From positions 1 to 21,098 of the forward strand of contig JAJYOT010000032.1 of assembly GCA_021796015.1 (NCBI GenBank): a stretch of 21,098 nucleotides of DNA, written 5' to 3'. The notes beneath the pieces are model-generated. The model searched no databases. It saw nothing but the letters and a program-made list of their open reading frames with translations, and was not told the origin of the DNA. This stretch comes from a bacterium (GTDB lineage: Bacteria; Elusimicrobiota; Elusimicrobia; UBA1565; UBA9628). A program made the position numbers and the translations under genes. Below, one piece after another: positions 19,996 through 21,098 of the stretch (its first letter is position 1; every line of letters starts with the position of its first letter).

Positions 19996-21098
19996 GCGCG
20001 GAGACGTCCCTAAAACCCCACACACTGAATTTTACGGGCGAAAAAATATTCTGTCTTTGGAAGAAATCCACGGCACCTACGGTTTTTCCGGAGCTTTCTC
20101 CCGGAAGATGCACTTGCGTCGCTACCCGACGATTCAAATAGAAAGCCCTAAACTCCTGCCATTAAACCTCAGTAGTCCCGTTCTTAAGGACGCGCCGCTC
20201 AGCCCCTATCATCTTTTGACCGGAAAAATACCCTCTCAAGGGGTTTTCGAGCGTTCAAGGCATTGTCTTCTCAAAGGTCCAAGCGCCGTGATTTCAGTTT
20301 CCAAACCAACGAATTCTTCTCCTGAAAATGATTTTTTTCGAAACGCGGAAAGGCACGAATGTCTTTTCGTACAAGAAGGAAACGGAATTTTGGCCAGCGA
20401 ATACGGCGAGCTCAAATTTCAAGAAAAAAAATATCTCGTCATTCCCAAGGGAACGACCTATCAATTCCGCCTTTCAAGTAAACGCGCCTTCTTTCTAATC
20501 ATTGAATCTCTCTACCCTATTCGCTTTGCCCCGCATTACCTTAACTCCGAGGGACAAGCCACTTTGATGTCTCCGGTCATTGAGACTGAAATTGGCATTC
20601 CCCAGCTCAAAGAGCCTCTGGACATCTCGGGGAAGTTTAACATCCTCTCTAAACATGACGACGGGAAAATGACAAAGATTGTCTTGGGGCATCACCCCTT
20701 TGATCTCATCGGCTGGGAAGGCGCGCTTTACCCCTTTACCTTTGACTCATCCGATCATCATTCCATCGCGCGCGAAATTCACACCGCCCCGCCGGTTCGG
20801 CAAACCTTTCAAGCGGGAAACGCGCCCCATAGCGGATTTTCAATCTGCACTTTCCGCGCTCAAATCGAGGGATGGAACCCCAAGGACGTGCCCGCGCCCT
20901 ATGCGCATTATAATGTTGACTCCGATGAAATGATGTTCTTTTCAAACACAAGCTACGGGGCCCGGAAAGGAATCGTTGAACCCGGTTCCATCACCTTTCA
21001 TCCCTCGGGTCTTCCGCATAGCCCGCATGGAGACGCCGCAAAAAAGTCCTTTAAATCTCGCGGCACACTGTCGGATTATCTAGCCGGTCATTGTTTCA
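19979..21098 (+). CDS. hmgA: Homogentisate 1,2-dioxygenase-like protein (3' partial)
   Basis: The window cuts the gene after 373 codons, so only a short C-terminal part should be missing. The cupin-fold pattern of this family is clear: KRGDVPKTPHTEFYG and GTYGFSGAFS at the N-terminus, LGHHPFDLIGWEGALYPF (His238-His239), a PPVRQTF segment, VPAPYAHYNVDSDEMMFF (His310, Glu317), and GSITFHPSGLPHSPHGD (His347, His350), which contain the probable Fe(II) ligands. The enzyme opens the homogentisate ring to maleylacetoacetate. ATG 19979 overlaps the end of the FAH-family gene by 17 nt in the +1 frame, so translation is probably coupled. A maleylacetoacetate isomerase is not in view. Exact ligand assignment is uncertain because the His-Glu spacing differs by one residue from the human enzyme in my manual alignment. 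Confidence 0.87.
   Translation, partial: MSLIVKRGDVPKTPHTEFYGRKNILSLEEIHGTYGFSGAFSRKMHLRRYPTIQIESPKLLPLNLSSPVLKDAPLSPYHLLTGKIPSQGVFERSRHCLLKGPSAVISVSKPTNSSPENDFFRNAERHECLFVQEGNGILASEYGELKFQEKKYLVIPKGTTYQFRLSSKRAFFLIIESLYPIRFAPHYLNSEGQATLMSPVIETEIGIPQLKEPLDISGKFNILSKHDDGKMTKIVLGHHPFDLIGWEGALYPFTFDSSDHHSIAREIHTAPPVRQTFQAGNAPHSGFSICTFRAQIEGWNPKDVPAPYAHYNVDSDEMMFFSNTSYGARKGIVEPGSITFHPSGLPHSPHGDAAKKSFKSRGTLSDYLAGHCF

Noticed and set aside
19998..20013. GGAGACGTCCCT resembling a REP core
   Set aside because: It encodes GDVP inside KRGDVPKTPHTEF, the conserved N-terminal motif of the homogentisate dioxygenase family, so the likeness is chance.

Overview
The window is chromosomal DNA from an uncultured-type, Gram-negative (diderm) bacterium. 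Evidence for this is a PorV/UPF0164-like outer-membrane beta-barrel, a giant exported protein ending in an FlgD-like immunoglobulin domain, a peptidoglycan-binding MotB, and many short intergenic gaps. The gene style and the dispersed GGGACAGTCCC palindromes recall Elusimicrobiota/Omnitrophota-type genomes. That placement rests on memory and is not proved here.

Layout. Positions 3-6432 hold a 5'-truncated surface protein (FN3-like domains, five ~160-residue repeats, FlgD-like C-terminus) and a PorV-like/TPR outer-membrane protein. A REP-associated tyrosine transposase (RAYT) gene sits between them on the opposite strand. Positions 6431-6570 carry two inverted arrays of 10-bp repeats. Positions 6581-14678 hold the most remarkable block: a histidine kinase fused in frame to the FliF RBM3/beta-collar region and then to FliG middle and C-terminal domains. 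It is followed by a proline-rich coiled-coil protein, MotA, MotB, a secreted HEAT-repeat protein and a CHASE2 adenylate cyclase. A DUF3307-type membrane protein follows at 14686-15399. Positions 15504-18126 encode a thiolase overlapping a histidine ammonia-lyase. Positions 18158-21098 hold an MscS-related membrane protein, tRNA-Val(CAC) on the minus strand, a fumarylacetoacetate-hydrolase-family enzyme and a 3'-truncated homogentisate-dioxygenase-like enzyme overlapping it by 17 nt.

Working together. Stator (MotA/MotB with the proton-carrying Asp and the two key MotA prolines) and rotor (FliF-FliG) lie together, yet no rod, hook, filament, export, FliM or FliN gene is visible. The topology of the kinase-FliF-FliG protein is coherent: kinase and FliG in the cytoplasm, the FliF collar in the periplasm. 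My hypothesis is a minimal ion-driven rotary machine without a flagellum, with kinase and cAMP signalling built in. The downstream enzymes suggest amino-acid and aromatic catabolism.

A second theme is a REP/RAYT system: at least twelve copies of a near-perfect palindrome lie in gaps, directly upstream of start codons and inside genes. The palindrome has no stop codon in any of six frames. In-frame copies encode EMGTVPNS in two unrelated proteins and most of the signal peptide of the PorV-like protein.
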